Assembly: GCA_900553305.1 (NCBI GenBank)
Contig: USDI01000009.1
Span: forward strand, 1 to 23,466
Source of the DNA: an uncultured Lachnospiraceae bacterium
Lineage (GTDB): Bacteria > Bacillota > Clostridia > Lachnospirales > Lachnospiraceae
Length of the DNA: 23,466 nucleotides
Reading direction: 5' to 3'
In this document: in pieces, positions 22,172-23,466 of the stretch
Numbering within the stretch: the stretch's first letter is position 1
How the letters are laid out: each line of letters opens with the position of its first letter
Translations under genes and position numbers: made by a program
The notes under the pieces: model-generated
Databases searched by the model: none
Told to the model about the DNA's origin: nothing
What the model saw: the letters and a program-made list of their open reading frames with translations, nothing else

Positions 22172-23466
22172 ATGCCGGACAATGATTTAGAGATAGAAAA
22201 CAGAATATACAGACTTCGGATCAGCAGATACCGGCGGTTCCTCTTTCTGTTACTGGGAGCCGGGGTTCTGGCTGTATTACTTACCGGTTATTTATTGATC
22301 TGGAACCGCGTGCCGTCTACGATTATGATGAAAGCCGGAGTGGATCAGAAGCTGCAGTTGTATGTGCCGCTTTCGGGAGAACTGTATAAGGAAGCGGTGG
22401 AGACAAGCGGAACCATCGGAAAACAGAAGCAAGCAGAAGGGCAAAAACGAAACAGTCTGCCGATTGATCTTAAGAAAACGGTGACATTAAAAGCGAAACA
22501 GGTCGATAGTTACCGTATGGATCTGAAGTTATTTGGGATAGTTCCTTTTAAGAACATAAATGTTGAGGTAATTCCGGATGTGATGCTGAAGCCTGCGGGA
22601 ATCCCGATCGGTATTTATGTGGAAACCGACGGAATTTTGGTGGTTGGAGTGGGGAGCTACGAGAATGAAACCGGGCAGATGTGCGCACCCGCTAAGAATA
22701 TTTTACAGGTTGGCGATTACATCCTTGAAATAAATGATGAAAAAGTGGAAAACAAGGCAGAACTCATGGACCGAGTGGCACACTGTGAAGGCCAGCCGCT
22801 TGTCTTAAAAATCCGCAGGGGAGAAAACGAACTTCCGGTCCGTATCGAGCCGCAGGCCGATCAGGGCGGCGAATATAAGCTGGGTATCTGGGTAAGAGAT
22901 AATGCGCAGGGAGTCGGAACCATGACTTATGTGGATGAGCAGGGACACTTCGGTGCATTGGGACACGGAATTAATGATGTGGATACGAGCACACTTATGG
23001 ACCTGGGAGAGGGAAAGCTGTATCACACGGAGATTATCGGAATCACCAGAGGAAGCAGCGGGAGTCCGGGAGAACTGACCGGATTTATTGAATATGATGA
23101 CCGGAATGTCATGGGACGGATTTCAGAGAATACCGTGCGGGGAATTTTCGGGGAATGCTCGCCGGAAATTTTTACGGAAAATCCGAATGAATATATGGAG
23201 CTCTGTCTGAAACAGGATATTAAGAAAGGTCCGGCACAGATTATCTGCTCACTCGGAGGAGAACTTAAGCGGTACGATATTGAAATTCTGGACATCAACC
23301 TTGAAAATGATAATGTGAACCGTGGAATTGTTCTGCAGGTAACCGATAAAGAACTCCTGGCTGCCACCGGAGGAATTGTCCAGGGCATGAGTGGAAGTCC
23401 GATCATCCAGGATGGAAAACTGGTTGGCGCAGTTACCCATGTACTTGTCCGCGATGCCACCAAAGG
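22172..23466 (+). CDS. spoIVB: SpoIVB sporulation serine peptidase (3' end beyond window)
   Basis: An S55 family serine protease secreted from the forespore that starts the signal for pro-sigma-K processing by cleaving SpoIVFA. The frame is open from the ATG at 22172 to the window edge, giving 431 codons, so the C-terminus is missing. A short cytoplasmic tail is followed by one membrane helix (about 23-44), a linker, a PDZ domain (about 130-225; LQVGDYILEINDEKV) and the peptidase domain. The triad is visible: H265 in ALGHGIND, D392 in VTDKE and S407 in GMSGSPII. The spacings (142 from His to Ser, 15 from Asp to Ser) equal those of Bacillus SpoIVB H236, D363 and S378. AAGGAGG at 22159-22165 is 6 nt before the ATG. 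spo0A is the expected next gene. Confidence 0.96.
   Translation, partial: MPDNDLEIENRIYRLRISRYRRFLFLLLGAGVLAVLLTGYLLIWNRVPSTIMMKAGVDQKLQLYVPLSGELYKEAVETSGTIGKQKQAEGQKRNSLPIDLKKTVTLKAKQVDSYRMDLKLFGIVPFKNINVEVIPDVMLKPAGIPIGIYVETDGILVVGVGSYENETGQMCAPAKNILQVGDYILEINDEKVENKAELMDRVAHCEGQPLVLKIRRGENELPVRIEPQADQGGEYKLGIWVRDNAQGVGTMTYVDEQGHFGALGHGINDVDTSTLMDLGEGKLYHTEIIGITRGSSGSPGELTGFIEYDDRNVMGRISENTVRGIFGECSPEIFTENPNEYMELCLKQDIKKGPAQIICSLGGELKRYDIEILDINLENDNVNRGIVLQVTDKELLAATGGIVQGMSGSPIIQDGKLVGAVTHVLVRDATK

Noticed and set aside
1..23466. Mobile element, prophage, defence or CRISPR system
   Set aside because: No transposase, integrase, repeat-spacer array, nuclease cluster or atypical gene block was seen; gene content is core chromosome.

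Overview
The window is a chromosomal block from a low-to-mid GC, endospore-forming Firmicute of class Clostridia, most like Lachnospiraceae. This rests on the complete spoIIIAA-AH operon, spoIVB, strong AGGAGG-type ribosome binding sites, TTG/GTG starts, and a gene order close to the Bacillus/Clostridium segment that ends in spo0A. Every gene is on the + strand. I see no tRNA, rRNA, CRISPR array, insertion sequence or prophage.

Layout. Positions 1-205 hold a long perfect inverted repeat and a consensus sigma-A promoter. Next come a secreted SH3-NlpC/P60 cell wall hydrolase (206-1258), rpsO with a structured leader and a clear terminator (1259-1731), and pnp (1801-3891). The sporulation channel operon spoIIIAA to spoIIIAH fills 3980-8882. 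A deoB-prfC-lipoprotein group (8975-12969) lies where Bacillus subtilis has accB-accC. From 13044 a housekeeping run follows: Asp23/Gls24 protein, nusB, xseA, xseB, ispA, dxs, tlyA, nadK, argR, recN. It closes at a strong terminator (22089-22124). The window ends inside spoIVB (22172 to the edge), and spo0A is the expected next gene.

How the genes work together. SpoIIIAA-AH build the mother-cell side of the SpoIIIA-SpoIIQ channel, and SpoIVB is the forespore-secreted protease that signals sigma-K activation. rpsO and pnp belong to translation and RNA decay, prfC to translation termination and nusB to antitermination. xseA-xseB form exonuclease VII and recN acts in double-strand break repair. 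dxs and ispA make isoprenoid precursors, nadK makes NADP and argR controls arginine metabolism. Genes from xseA to recN are tightly packed or overlap, as expected of a long operon.

The most interesting signal is regulatory. At both sporulation entry points (spoIIIAA and spoIVB) a sequence resembling a sporulation sigma-factor promoter is interleaved with the intrinsic terminator of the preceding housekeeping gene, so the predicted start site falls after or inside the ascending arm of the hairpin. Read-through RNA would fold the full hairpin and, at spoIIIAA, bury the ribosome binding site. RNA made from the sporulation promoter would lack that arm. This is inference from sequence alone. No wholly new protein system is visible; nearly all genes are recognisable core families.
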